Source: Jatrophihabitans sp. (GTDB lineage Bacteria; Actinomycetota; Actinomycetes; Mycobacteriales; Jatrophihabitantaceae). From it: DNA of 64,000 bases. The notes beneath the pieces were generated by a model. It was not told where the DNA came from and searched no databases. It saw nothing but the letters and a program-made list of their open reading frames with translations. Position 1 is the first letter of the stretch. Every line of letters starts with the position of its first letter. This document shows, one piece after another, positions 8,686-15,661 of this stretch. The DNA is taken from positions 1-64,000 of the forward strand of contig JAOPUX010000054.1 in NCBI GenBank assembly GCA_025963285.1, read 5' to 3'. The translations under genes were made by a program, and so were the position numbers.

Positions 8686-8811
8686 GGCGACTTTGTGCGC
8701 GCGCCCGGCGACTTTGTGCGCGCGCCTGGCGCCGCGCCCGCGCCTGGCGACTTTGTGCGCGCAGGCGGCGCCGAGGGGCCGCCACGGCCCCGCGCATGCG
8801 CACAAAGTCGC
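8686..8811. repeat. Cluster of GCGACTTTGTGCGC repeats: three direct and one inverted
   Basis: The 14-mer GCGACTTTGTGCGC occurs at 8687-8700, 8708-8721 and 8747-8760, and its reverse complement at 8798-8811. Each pair of a direct copy with the inverted copy can form a long hairpin. The cluster fills the gap between the dehydratase stop and the tRNA terminator. The TTTGTGC word resembles the arms of the hairpins at 19.66 and 29.04 kb (ATTGTGC). There is no open frame in it and spacing is irregular, so it is not CRISPR. Confidence 0.8.
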
Positions 8812-8833
8812 TCGACGAGGGGCGGCGTTAACG

Positions 8834-8869
8834 CAGTCAGACCCTCCAGCGAACTGGAGGGTCTGACTG
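8834..8869. terminator. Strong hairpin terminator beyond tRNA-Glu
   Basis: A perfect 16-bp inverted repeat (CAGTCAGACCCTCCAG and its complement) with loop CGAA, followed on the plus strand by TTTGT. It lies just past the 3' end of the leftward tRNA-Glu gene and faces the rightward dehydratase gene, so it can end both transcripts. Confidence 0.85.
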
Positions 8870-8873
8870 TTTG

Positions 8874-8946
8874 TAGCCCCGACGGGATTCGAACCCGTGC
8901 TACCGCCGTGAGAGGGCGGCGTCCTGGGCCTCTAGACGACGGGGCC
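8874..8946 (-). tRNA. tRNA-Glu (CTC)
   Basis: 73 bases on the minus strand, beginning GGCCCCGTCGTCTAGAGG. The anticodon loop CTCTCAC carries CTC, so it reads GAG. The T arm is GGGTTCGAATCCC. The acceptor stem closes with a G-U pair and discriminator A. CCA is not encoded. It is transcribed after tRNA-Gln with 27 bases between them and ends at the terminator at 8834-8869. Confidence 0.93.
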
Positions 8947-8973
8947 CCAGAAACTTCATCCTGCTGTCGTGCG

Positions 8974-9045
8974 CTGGGGTACCAGGACTCGAACCTAGAC
9001 TAACTGAACCAGAATCAGTTGGGCTGCCAATTACCCCATACCCCA
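8974..9045 (-). tRNA. tRNA-Gln (CTG)
   Basis: 72 bases on the minus strand, beginning TGGGGTATGGGGTAATTGG. The loop TTCTGGT carries anticodon CTG, so it reads CAG. The acceptor stem TGGGGTA/TACCCCA is perfect and the discriminator is G. CCA is not encoded. Only a glutamyl-tRNA synthetase (19.7 kb) and GatCAB (40-43 kb) are seen here; in actinobacteria this tRNA is charged with Glu and then amidated. Confidence 0.93.
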
Positions 9046-9157
9046 TTGGTTCGGCGCCTAGGAACTGCACCGTGAACCGTTGTCGAACTCTACCGGAGTC
9101 GGCCGAGGCATCCAAACCGCCTTCCGGCGCTCGAGCCGCCTTGGCCTCGTCGAGCGG

Positions 9158-10012
9158 TCAGAGCTCAGCGATGCCGGGGGCCGACTCCACGGCCCGCGCC
9201 TCGTAGGCGGCGCGGGCCGGCGAGTGCGCGGCCGAGGCGAGCAGCTTGTCGGTGCCGCCGACCTTGGCGAAGGTGTCGCCCACCCGCCGCGGGAAGACCC
9301 GGACGATGCGGGCGACCGTGCCCAGGTACCCCGGCACGGTGACCTCCAGCTTCGGCCGCTGCAGCGATCGCACGATGGCGTTCGCGACGTCCTCGGGCTG
9401 TACCTGGCCACTGAGCGCCGACTTCTTCAGCCCCGCGGCGAGTTCGGTGGCCACGATCGTCGGCATGATGCAGGTGACGTCGACGTTGAACGGCTTGAGC
9501 TCGAAGTAGACGGCCTCGCTGAGCCCGACCACGCCATGCTTCGTGGCGCAGTAGGTGGCCGCGCCCGGCGTGCCGAGCTTGCCGGCCAGCGAGGCGACGT
9601 TGACGATGTGCCCGCTGCGGCGCGGCTTCATCCGCTTCACCGCCTCGCGGGTGCCGTGGATGACAGCCGCGAGGTTGATCGCGAGCTGCCGGTCCATGGT
9701 GGCCTCGGACTCGTCCTCGATCAGCGCCAGCGGCATGATCCCGGCGTTGTTGACGAGGGCGTAGACCGGACCGAGATCTGCCTCCACCTGGTCCAGGACC
9801 TTGGTGAAGCCGGCGTGGTCAGTGACGTCCAGGCGGTATCCGGTGGCCCGGATCTCTCCGGCGACCTTCTGGGTGAGCTCCTCGTCGAGGTCGCCGATGA
9901 CGACCTTGGCGCCGACGGCCACCAGGGCTCGGGCAGTGGCTGCCCCGATCCCCCGCGCCCCACCGGTGATGACGATGACCTTGCCGGACAGATCACGAGG
10001 CTGCTTAGCCAT
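9158..10012 (-). CDS. Short-chain dehydrogenase/reductase (last gene of lipid-catabolism operon)
   Basis: 284 residues, classical SDR. Thr-Gly-Gly-Ala-Arg-Gly-Ile-Gly (16-23) binds NAD(P), Asn-Asn-Ala-Gly is at 88-91, and the catalytic Ser141, Tyr154 and Lys158 are present. The region beyond 260 is a short Ala-rich tail. The start lies 3 bases after the previous SDR's stop. As the last gene of the operon that starts at 13409, it probably oxidises or reduces an acyl or sterol intermediate. The exact substrate cannot be read. Confidence 0.85.
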   Translation of the reverse strand: MAKQPRDLSGKVIVITGGARGIGAATARALVAVGAKVVIGDLDEELTQKVAGEIRATGYRLDVTDHAGFTKVLDQVEADLGPVYALVNNAGIMPLALIEDESEATMDRQLAINLAAVIHGTREAVKRMKPRRSGHIVNVASLAGKLGTPGAATYCATKHGVVGLSEAVYFELKPFNVDVTCIMPTIVATELAAGLKKSALSGQVQPEDVANAIVRSLQRPKLEVTVPGYLGTVARIVRVFPRRVGDTFAKVGGTDKLLASAAHSPARAAYEARAVESAPGIAEL

Positions 10013-10015
10013 GGG

Positions 10016-10891
10016 TCACCACTCTGCAATTCCTGCCTCGATGTCGTGGATGGTCCAGGGCTTGTCGGTCTCGATCCCCTGGCCCAGGTGCCAGTTCACC
10101 AGCTCGTTGATCGCACCACCCTGGACGGCGAAGACCTTACCCGTGATCCGGCACCGCGCCGAGGCCAAGAACGCTACGAGCGGCGAGATCTGGTCGGGGT
10201 TGAAGGCGTCGAAGCTGCCCTCCTCGACGGGCGCGGCGAAGATCGCCCCCATCCCGGGCGTGGCCAGCGTGAGCCGGGTGCGGGCGATCGGCGCGATGGC
10301 GTTGGCCCGTACGCCGTAGCGCTCGAGCTCCAGCGCCGCCACGAGCGCCATCGCCGAGATGCCGGCCTTGGCCGCACCGTAGTTGGCCTGGCCGGCATTG
10401 GGCATGAACGTCCCGGAGGCCGAGGCGGTGTTGATCACCGAGGCGTTGACCTCGTTGCCGGCCTTGCTCTGCGCCTTCCAGTAGACGGCCGCATGGTGCA
10501 GCGGGGCGAAGTGCCCCTTGAGGTGCACGTTGATCACCGAGTCCCACTGCGACTCCTCCATCGACGGGATGAAGGCGTCGCGCAGGATGCCGGCGTTGTT
10601 CACCAGGACGTCCAGGCGGCCGAACTCCTCGACGGCCTGGGCCACGAGCGCCTCAGCACCCTTCCAGTCCGAGACGCTGTCGGTGTTGGCGACGGCCTTG
10701 CCACCGAACGCCAGGATCTCGTTGACGACCTCCTGGGCCGGTCCCGCATCGGAGCCCGAGCCGTCGTTGGCACCGCCCAGGTCATTGACCACGACGCTCG
10801 CGCCCTCTGCGGCGAAGAGAAGCGCGTGCTCTCGGCCGATACCGCGGCCCGCTCCGGTGATGATCGCGACGCGACCGTCCAACGTACCCAT
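10016..10891 (-). CDS. SDR related to the (3R)-hydroxyacyl-CoA dehydrogenase of multifunctional enzyme 2
   Basis: 291 residues. Thr-Gly-Ala-Gly-Arg-Gly-Ile-Gly (12-19) is followed by Val-Val-Val-Asn-Asp-Leu-Gly-Gly, the signature of the SDR domain of peroxisomal MFE-2/17-beta-HSD type 4. Catalytic Tyr171 and Lys175 (Tyr-Gly-Ala-Ala-Lys) are present. It should oxidise a 3-hydroxyacyl-CoA with NAD+. It stands next to a MaoC hydratase and an SCPx-type thiolase, which together give the last three steps of beta-oxidation of a branched or sterol side chain. The start overlaps the SRPBCC stop (ATGA). Confidence 0.82.
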   Translation of the reverse strand: MGTLDGRVAIITGAGRGIGREHALLFAAEGASVVVNDLGGANDGSGSDAGPAQEVVNEILAFGGKAVANTDSVSDWKGAEALVAQAVEEFGRLDVLVNNAGILRDAFIPSMEESQWDSVINVHLKGHFAPLHHAAVYWKAQSKAGNEVNASVINTASASGTFMPNAGQANYGAAKAGISAMALVAALELERYGVRANAIAPIARTRLTLATPGMGAIFAAPVEEGSFDAFNPDQISPLVAFLASARCRITGKVFAVQGGAINELVNWHLGQGIETDKPWTIHDIEAGIAEW

Positions 10892-11325
10892 CAGCCCGAG
10901 ACCAGCTCGGCGAGCTGGGCCAGCGACTTCTCGAGTTCGAGACCCGCGTTCTTCTCCACCGCCGCTCCGATCGCGCCGACCATCATCTGGCCGGTGAAGG
11001 TGGCGTCGATGGTGACGGTTGCCTTGTCACCCTCGCCGCCGACCGACAGCGTGAAGGAGATCTGCGCGCCGGCGAGCCCCGTGCCGGAGATCTTCAGCGA
11101 CGTCGGGGCGTCGAACTCCTCGACCGTCCACTCGATCTTGTTGGTCATGCCCATGATCGTGAGCTGTTCGGTGACCTTCGTTCCGACGGTGACGACGGCC
11201 GGGACCTCGGTGTTCCACTTGTCGTGGATGGTCATCCACTCGTCGAACCGGGACATGTCCGAGAGGATCGCCCAGGCCTCGGCCGGCGTGGTGGGCAGTT
11301 CGGTCGTGACGTGTGCTTCAGGCAT
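10891..11325 (-). CDS. SRPBCC (START-like) family lipid-binding protein
   Basis: 144 residues from ATG 11325, preceded by AAGGAG; a longer frame to 11466 covers the end of the thiolase and is discarded. It begins with a beta strand and a Thr-Pro-Ala-Glu-Ala-Trp helix, then Trp-Asn-Thr-Glu and a long C-terminal helix, the helix-grip fold of SRPBCC proteins (polyketide cyclase/START type). The fold makes a deep hydrophobic cavity for lipids. In this operon it may carry or bind the hydrophobic substrate. It may instead be a homologue without catalytic role. It is coupled by overlap to the SDR downstream. Confidence 0.78.
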   Translation of the reverse strand: MPEAHVTTELPTTPAEAWAILSDMSRFDEWMTIHDKWNTEVPAVVTVGTKVTEQLTIMGMTNKIEWTVEEFDAPTSLKISGTGLAGAQISFTLSVGGEGDKATVTIDATFTGQMMVGAIGAAVEKNAGLELEKSLAQLAELVSG

Positions 11326-11344
11326 TGCCGTTCTCCTTGTGAGG

Positions 11345-12547
11345 TCAGCGGTTGGCGGGGCGGTAGGCGGTGACGACCACGGCACCGCCGAGGCCGATGT
11401 TGTGCTGCAGCGCGACCCCGCTGGGTGTTGCGGCGTCGGCGACCTGACGGTTGTCGGCGGCGCCACGCAGCTGCCAGGTGAGCTCTGCGCACTGCGCCAG
11501 GCCGGTGGCGCCGAGCGGGTGCCCCTTGGAGATCAGGCCGCCGGAGGGGTTCACGACCCACTTGCCGCCGTAGGTCGTCTCGCCGTTGTCGATGAGCTTG
11601 CCGGCCTCGCCCTCGCCGCAGAGCTGCAGCGCCTCGTAGGTCAGCAGCTCGTTGGCGCTGAAGCAGTCGTGCAGCTCGATGACGTCGATGTCGTCGGGGC
11701 CGATGCCGGCCTGGTCGTAGACCTGCCTCGCCGCCGCTGCTGTCATGTGGGCACCGACCAGTGCCGCGGCCGTGCCGTCGAAGGTGTTGCGCATGTCGGT
11801 GACCATCGACTGGCCCACGATCTCCACCGCGGAGTCCCAGAGCCCATGCTCGTCGACGTAGCGCTCGCTGGCGATGATCGCCGCGGCGGAGCCGTCCGAG
11901 GTCGGGGAGCACTGCAGCTTGGTGAGCGGGGCGTAGATCGTCTTGGCGTCCAGGATCTCCTGGAGGCTGTACTCGGTCTGGAACTGGGCGTAGGGGTTGT
12001 TCACCGAGTGCTTGTGGTTCTTGTGGCCGATCTTGGCGAACTGCTCGGGCGTGCTGCCGTACTTCTCCATGTGCTCGCGACCCGCGGCACCGAACATGTA
12101 CGGCGCGGCCGGCATGGCGAACTCGTGCAGCTCGGCCAGCGCCAGGAGGTGCTTCATCATCGGCTGCTCGCGGTCCTCGAAGCCGACGGTGAGCGAGCCC
12201 GGCTGCATCTTCTCGAAGCCGAGCGCCAGCGCCACGTCGTACTGCCCGAAACGGATCGCCTGGGTCGCCAGGAACAGGGCGGTGGAGCCCGTCGAACAGT
12301 TGTTGTTGACGTTCATGACGGGGATGCCGGTCATGCCCAGCTCGTAGACGGCGCGCTGACCACAGGTCGAGTCGCCGTAGACGTAGCCGACGTAGGCAGC
12401 CTGGATCTCGTCGTAGTCGATGCCCGCGTCGGCCAGCGCCCTGGTACCGGACTCCTTCGCCATGGCCGGGTAGTCCCAGCCCTCGACCCGTCCCGGCTTC
12501 TCGAACTTGGTCATGCCGACGCCGACCACGAACACTCGATTCGTCAT
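11345..12547 (-). CDS. SCPx-type thiolase (acetyl-CoA acetyltransferase / lipid-transfer protein)
   Basis: 400 residues from ATG 12547; GGAG stands about 10 bases upstream. The acyl-accepting Cys84 is in Asn-Asn-Cys-Ser-Thr-Gly-Ser. Near 295 lies His-Asp-Cys-Phe-Ser with Asn-Glu, the signature of sterol carrier protein x. Gly-His-Pro-Leu-Gly is near 341. The second Cys of ordinary biosynthetic thiolases (Cys-x-Gly near the end) is replaced by an Asn-Ile-Gly-Leu-Gly-Gly stretch, as is usual in the SCPx group. It should cleave 3-ketoacyl-CoA, typically of 2-methyl-branched or sterol side chains. The C-terminal SCP2 domain is absent. Confidence 0.85.
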   Translation of the reverse strand: MTNRVFVVGVGMTKFEKPGRVEGWDYPAMAKESGTRALADAGIDYDEIQAAYVGYVYGDSTCGQRAVYELGMTGIPVMNVNNNCSTGSTALFLATQAIRFGQYDVALALGFEKMQPGSLTVGFEDREQPMMKHLLALAELHEFAMPAAPYMFGAAGREHMEKYGSTPEQFAKIGHKNHKHSVNNPYAQFQTEYSLQEILDAKTIYAPLTKLQCSPTSDGSAAAIIASERYVDEHGLWDSAVEIVGQSMVTDMRNTFDGTAAALVGAHMTAAAARQVYDQAGIGPDDIDVIELHDCFSANELLTYEALQLCGEGEAGKLIDNGETTYGGKWVVNPSGGLISKGHPLGATGLAQCAELTWQLRGAADNRQVADAATPSGVALQHNIGLGGAVVVTAYRPANR

Positions 12548-12551
12548 GCTC

Positions 12552-13409
12552 TCACTCCGCAATCTCGGCGAGGCCGTCCTTGATCAGGAGGTCCCCTTCG
12601 TCATTGGCTGTCTCGAAGGCGACGCGCCCGGGAGCGGTGTCCCACAGCGAGGTCGTGATGGTCTGGCCAGGCCGGCCCGGCTTGCTGAAGCGGACGACGA
12701 GGCGGGTGAGGCGCTCCGGGTCGTCCGGGCAGGCGTGGCCGATGACGGCCCGCGAGGTGAAGGCCATCGTGCAGAGCCCGTGGATGATGATCCCCGGGAA
12801 GCCCATGGCCTTGGCGAACTCCTCGTCGGTGTGGATCGGCATCGGGTCACCGGAGACCTCGGCATAGCGCCAGGTCTGGTCGGCGTCGTAGCCCTGCACG
12901 ACGGTGGCCGCCGGCGCCGTCTCGCGCAGCGCAGGGTCGAGGTCGTGATCGGAGAAGGCCACGCCGGCCTCGTGCGGCCACTTGCCACCCCGGAAGAAGG
13001 CCGCGAAGTACTGCTCGTTGACCAGGTGCTCGGCGGCGTCACGCGTCTCGACGAAGGTGTTCACGACGACACCGGAGGACTTGCCGTGGATGCCGACCAC
13101 CTTGGCCCGGCTCGTCAGCAGGTCACCACCGACGATGGGGCGGTGGATGCGGATGTCCTGCTCACCGTGGACCACGCGCATCATCAGGTGCGGCGGCACG
13201 ACCTCCAGGCTCGCAGCGGCCAGCATCTGAAAGGGTGGGACCACCGCGAAGACCGGAGGCGCGTAGACGCCCTCCACGTGCTGCTTCGCCTCGTCGTTGG
13301 TGGCCGAGGCGTAGGCGATAGTGCGCTCAGTGGTCACCTCGAACTCGCCGGGCGCGCCCCACACGCCGATCTTCGAGACGTCGAAGACATCCTCTTCATC
13401 CTCAGCCAT
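12552..13409 (-). CDS. MaoC-like double hot-dog enoyl-CoA hydratase
   Basis: 285 residues from ATG 13409. There is an N-terminal hot-dog half, then the hydratase-2 motif in the second half: Ser-Gly-Asp-Pro-Met-Pro-Ile-His (about 184-191) with the catalytic Asp and His; the usual Asn of the motif is Met here. It hydrates trans-2-enoyl-CoA to (3R)-hydroxyacyl-CoA, the substrate of the MFE-2-like SDR encoded downstream. First gene of the operon. TAGCCT stands 7 bases before the ATG and no ribosome site is seen, so it is probably leaderless. Divergent from the AraC gene, 96 bases away. Confidence 0.85.
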   Translation of the reverse strand: MAEDEEDVFDVSKIGVWGAPGEFEVTTERTIAYASATNDEAKQHVEGVYAPPVFAVVPPFQMLAAASLEVVPPHLMMRVVHGEQDIRIHRPIVGGDLLTSRAKVVGIHGKSSGVVVNTFVETRDAAEHLVNEQYFAAFFRGGKWPHEAGVAFSDHDLDPALRETAPAATVVQGYDADQTWRYAEVSGDPMPIHTDEEFAKAMGFPGIIIHGLCTMAFTSRAVIGHACPDDPERLTRLVVRFSKPGRPGQTITTSLWDTAPGRVAFETANDEGDLLIKDGLAEIAE

Positions 13410-13505
13410 GCCGTCGAGGCTAGGGTTTCGGAGCCGGGCGAAGATATGACTGCCGTGCGCGGCATCTGTGACCCAAACGCGGGGGCCAGCGGCGAAGGAG
13501 GAGTC

Positions 13506-14501
13506 GTGACGGACCGGACGATTCCCGTCACCTTCGTGCGCAGCGCCGTCGAGATAGGCAACTCGCGCGGCGTCGACATGGCCGGTGCACTGCGGTCGGC
13601 CGGCATCTCCCCCGCCCTGCTCGGCGATGACCGGGCGCGCTGCACGCCGGGGCAGGTGACCACACTGGTCCGCGAATTCTGGCGGCTCAGCGACGACGAG
13701 TTCTTCGGCCTCGGCGCGATGCCCGTGCCACGCGGGACGTTCCGGCTGATCTGCTACGCCCTGATCACCTCCCCGGATCTGCTGACCCTCTGCCGGCGCC
13801 TCACCGACTTCGCGCCCGCCCTGCCGATGCTGCCCCGCTTCACCCTCACCGTCGGTCCGTCGACCACCCGGCTCGAGGCGCACCTGGACGGCGTGCAGGA
13901 TCCGCACCACCTGATGACGGACTTCATGCTGCTGCTCATCCACCGCTTCACCGGTTGGCTGATCGGCAAGCGGATCAAGCTCGAGGTGGTGGAGCTGCCC
14001 TACGAGCAGCCGGAGAACGCCGCGGAGTACGACCTGATCTTCGGCGCCCCGATCCAGTTCGGCCACCCGTCGGCAGCGCTGGTGCTCGACTCGAAGCTGC
14101 TACCGCTGCCGATCATCCGCGACGAGCGCGAGCTGGACGAGTACCTCAAGCACTCCCCGGCGGACCTGCTCGGCCGCCGCGACTACGGCACCACGATGGC
14201 CGATCAGGTGCGGCGCATCCTCGAGCGGGGGCTGCGCGGGCCGTGGCCGAGTTCGGAGGACGTCGCCGCGCGGCTGTCGCTGAGCCCCCAGCACGTCCGT
14301 CGGCTGCTGCGTGACGAGGGCACCTCGCTCGGCGCGATCAAGGAGGAGCTGCTGCGCGACGCCGCCATCAGCGCCCTGGCCCGCGGGGATGCGGTCGACG
14401 ACATCTCCGCACGGCTGGGTTTCAGCGAGCCCAGTGCCTTCCGGCGCGCCTTCAAGCGCTGGACGGGTGCCACCCCCGCGGCCTACCAGGCAGCGCCGTG
14501 A
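13506..14501 (+). CDS. AraC-family transcriptional regulator
   Basis: 331 residues from GTG 13506, which follows the strong ribosome site AAGGAGGAG; ATG 13446 in the same frame lacks one. Residues about 15-200 form the Arabinose-binding-like domain seen in OruR/ArgR-type regulators (Arg-Ser-Ala-Gly-Ile at the start, Leu-Thr-Leu-Cys-Arg-Arg). Residues about 240-331 form two helix-turn-helices (Val-Ala-Ala-Arg-Leu-Ser-Leu-Ser-Pro-Gln-His-Val and Ile-Ser-Ala-Arg-Leu-Gly-Phe-Ser-Glu-Pro-Ser). It is divergent from the lipid-catabolism operon that it probably activates. Its TGA stop is within the left arm of the palindrome at 14498-14550. Confidence 0.85.
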   Translation: MTDRTIPVTFVRSAVEIGNSRGVDMAGALRSAGISPALLGDDRARCTPGQVTTLVREFWRLSDDEFFGLGAMPVPRGTFRLICYALITSPDLLTLCRRLTDFAPALPMLPRFTLTVGPSTTRLEAHLDGVQDPHHLMTDFMLLLIHRFTGWLIGKRIKLEVVELPYEQPENAAEYDLIFGAPIQFGHPSAALVLDSKLLPLPIIRDERELDEYLKHSPADLLGRRDYGTTMADQVRRILERGLRGPWPSSEDVAARLSLSPQHVRRLLRDEGTSLGAIKEELLRDAAISALARGDAVDDISARLGFSEPSAFRRAFKRWTGATPAAYQAAP

Positions 14502-14550
14502 TCAACTAGGAGCAGTGGTTCCATACGACCGCAGCTCCTACTTGATCACG
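14498..14550. repeat. 53-bp palindrome, left flank of the DUF559 gene
   Basis: CGTGATCAACTAGGAGC (14497-14513) pairs with the complement at 14534-14550 over 17 positions with one C-C mismatch. An inner GTGGT/ACCGC stem surrounds a short loop. The AraC stop codon (TGA 14499-14501) lies in the left arm and the DUF559 stop codon (complement of CTA 14538-14540) in the right arm. It has the same length (53) as the palindrome at 15603-15655 and agrees at 43 positions. It may act as a terminator for both convergent genes, but no T-run follows. Confidence 0.85.
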
Positions 14551-15515
14551 ACGGGAGAGCCTCCACGGCGCGGTCCCTGCCCCGCCGGCAGCGGAACTCG
14601 GAGCTCCCGCGCCCGGCGGCGCAGCCAGTCCGCGACCTCCCACAGCCACGCATCGCTGGGTGCGTTGATCACCGCAGGTGGATAGTGCGTGACGGCGAAG
14701 CCGTGCCGAGCGAGGTAGTTGTGGCGGGCCATCGTCGCGTGCCACTGTGCCGCGTCGTCTCGGTGGTACGTGCGGCTATCGACCTCCAGCACCGCCCGCA
14801 ACTCCCGCCAATAGATGTCCGGCGAGCGGAGCAGGACGCCGGAGGGGTCGACGAACTCGATGTTCAACTCGAACGGCGGAATGCCAGGACGAGTGAGCTT
14901 GCGGGCGGCGACGGCTTCGGCGATCGACCGTGCGCCATCCAGGACGTCATCGATCGCCAGTCGCAGGAACAGGCTCTCGGCCCGCGGACCGGCGCGGTAC
15001 TCGTCACTCAGCTGGTCAGGGGTGCAGCGGCGCCGCTGTACCGCCGACGTCACGAGCGCCCGGACGGGATTGAACGTCTGGTACGCGAGCGCCGCATCGC
15101 AGACTGCTCTCGCGATATGGACGACCGGCGTCAACGAGTAGGGCTCGGTATCGGGCCCGGTGACCGACCGCGCGTACGCCCGGCCCGTGCGGCGCACGAC
15201 GAGGCCCTCGACAGCCCGGTTGTCGCGGTCCGAGCTCAAGACGAGCACCGGACTAGCGGGAGGTTGCCGATCGCCAAGTGCCACCGTGCGCAGCGCATCC
15301 CAGCCGCTCAGGGCCGAAGTCGGGCCGCCGAGCCAGATCCCGACCGCAGCCAGATCGGCCCTGGTGATCCGCTCCGGACGGGTGAGCACCGCACCACGGC
15401 AGATCGGCCGCCAGTTGCCACGACGGATCTCCGAGCGCACCCGCCCTCGAGAGATGTCCAAGCGACGAGCGACCGGCACCGTCACTACTCGCGGTAGCTC
15501 GAACCTGTCATCCAT
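14538..15515 (-). CDS. DUF559 nuclease-like protein with AbiEi-type N-terminal winged helix
   Basis: 325 residues. Residues 1-50 look like a winged helix of the AbiEi antitoxin type (Ile-Ser-Arg-Gly-Arg-Val-Arg and a Gly-Asn-Trp-Arg wing). Residues about 215-285 match the DUF559 domain of the Vsr/PD-(D/E)xK fold: Asp233, then Glu244-Val-Asp246, His251, and Arg-His-Asn-Tyr-Leu with Gly-Phe-Ala-Val-Thr. The acidic residues fit a metal-dependent nuclease. No AbiEii-like toxin is adjacent. It is bracketed by two palindromes of matching sequence; the left one contains its stop codon. It belongs to a family found in many copies in actinobacteria with no proven function. Confidence 0.78.
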   Translation of the reverse strand: MDDRFELPRVVTVPVARRLDISRGRVRSEIRRGNWRPICRGAVLTRPERITRADLAAVGIWLGGPTSALSGWDALRTVALGDRQPPASPVLVLSSDRDNRAVEGLVVRRTGRAYARSVTGPDTEPYSLTPVVHIARAVCDAALAYQTFNPVRALVTSAVQRRRCTPDQLSDEYRAGPRAESLFLRLAIDDVLDGARSIAEAVAARKLTRPGIPPFELNIEFVDPSGVLLRSPDIYWRELRAVLEVDSRTYHRDDAAQWHATMARHNYLARHGFAVTHYPPAVINAPSDAWLWEVADWLRRRARELRVPLPAGQGPRRGGSPVVIK

Positions 15516-15602
15516 CCGGCGAGCATCGAACGACCGGCGGGCGGCGTCAGCCTCGAACGCTGAGCTGTGGACATCGGCCGGCCCTGTGGACGAGGTTTTC
15601 CG

Positions 15603-15655
15603 GTGATCAACTAGGAACTGTGGTCACATTCGACCACTACTCGTAGTTGATCACG
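15603..15655. repeat. 53-bp palindrome, right flank of the DUF559 gene
   Basis: GTGATCAACTA (15603-15613) pairs perfectly with TAGTTGATCAC (15644-15654). GTGGTC (15620-15625) pairs with GACCAC (15632-15637), with loop ACATTC. The bases between the two stems (GGAACT and TACTC region) are unpaired. It lies 87 bases before the DUF559 start and 7 bases beyond the stop of the aldehyde dehydrogenase. It shares the first 14 bases, the central GTGGT and CGACC words and the last nine bases with the left palindrome. Confidence 0.85.
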
Positions 15656-15661
15656 GCCAAC

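Noticed and set aside
8686-8811. A CRISPR array
   Set aside because: Repeats are only 14 bases, spacing is irregular (7 and 25 bases) and one is inverted; no cas gene.
9080-12583. A plus-strand open frame of over 1,100 codons
   Set aside because: It is antisense to the MaoC-thiolase-SDR operon, with no family motif and His/Arg/Gly-rich composition. A GC-rich shadow.
14538-15515. A type IV (AbiE) toxin-antitoxin operon
   Set aside because: The N-terminus resembles AbiEi but no AbiEii nucleotidyltransferase lies beside it, and the C-terminus is DUF559.
14498-15655. An insertion sequence
   Set aside because: No transposase, no target-site duplication that I can find, and the palindromes are not terminal inverted repeats of a transposase gene.
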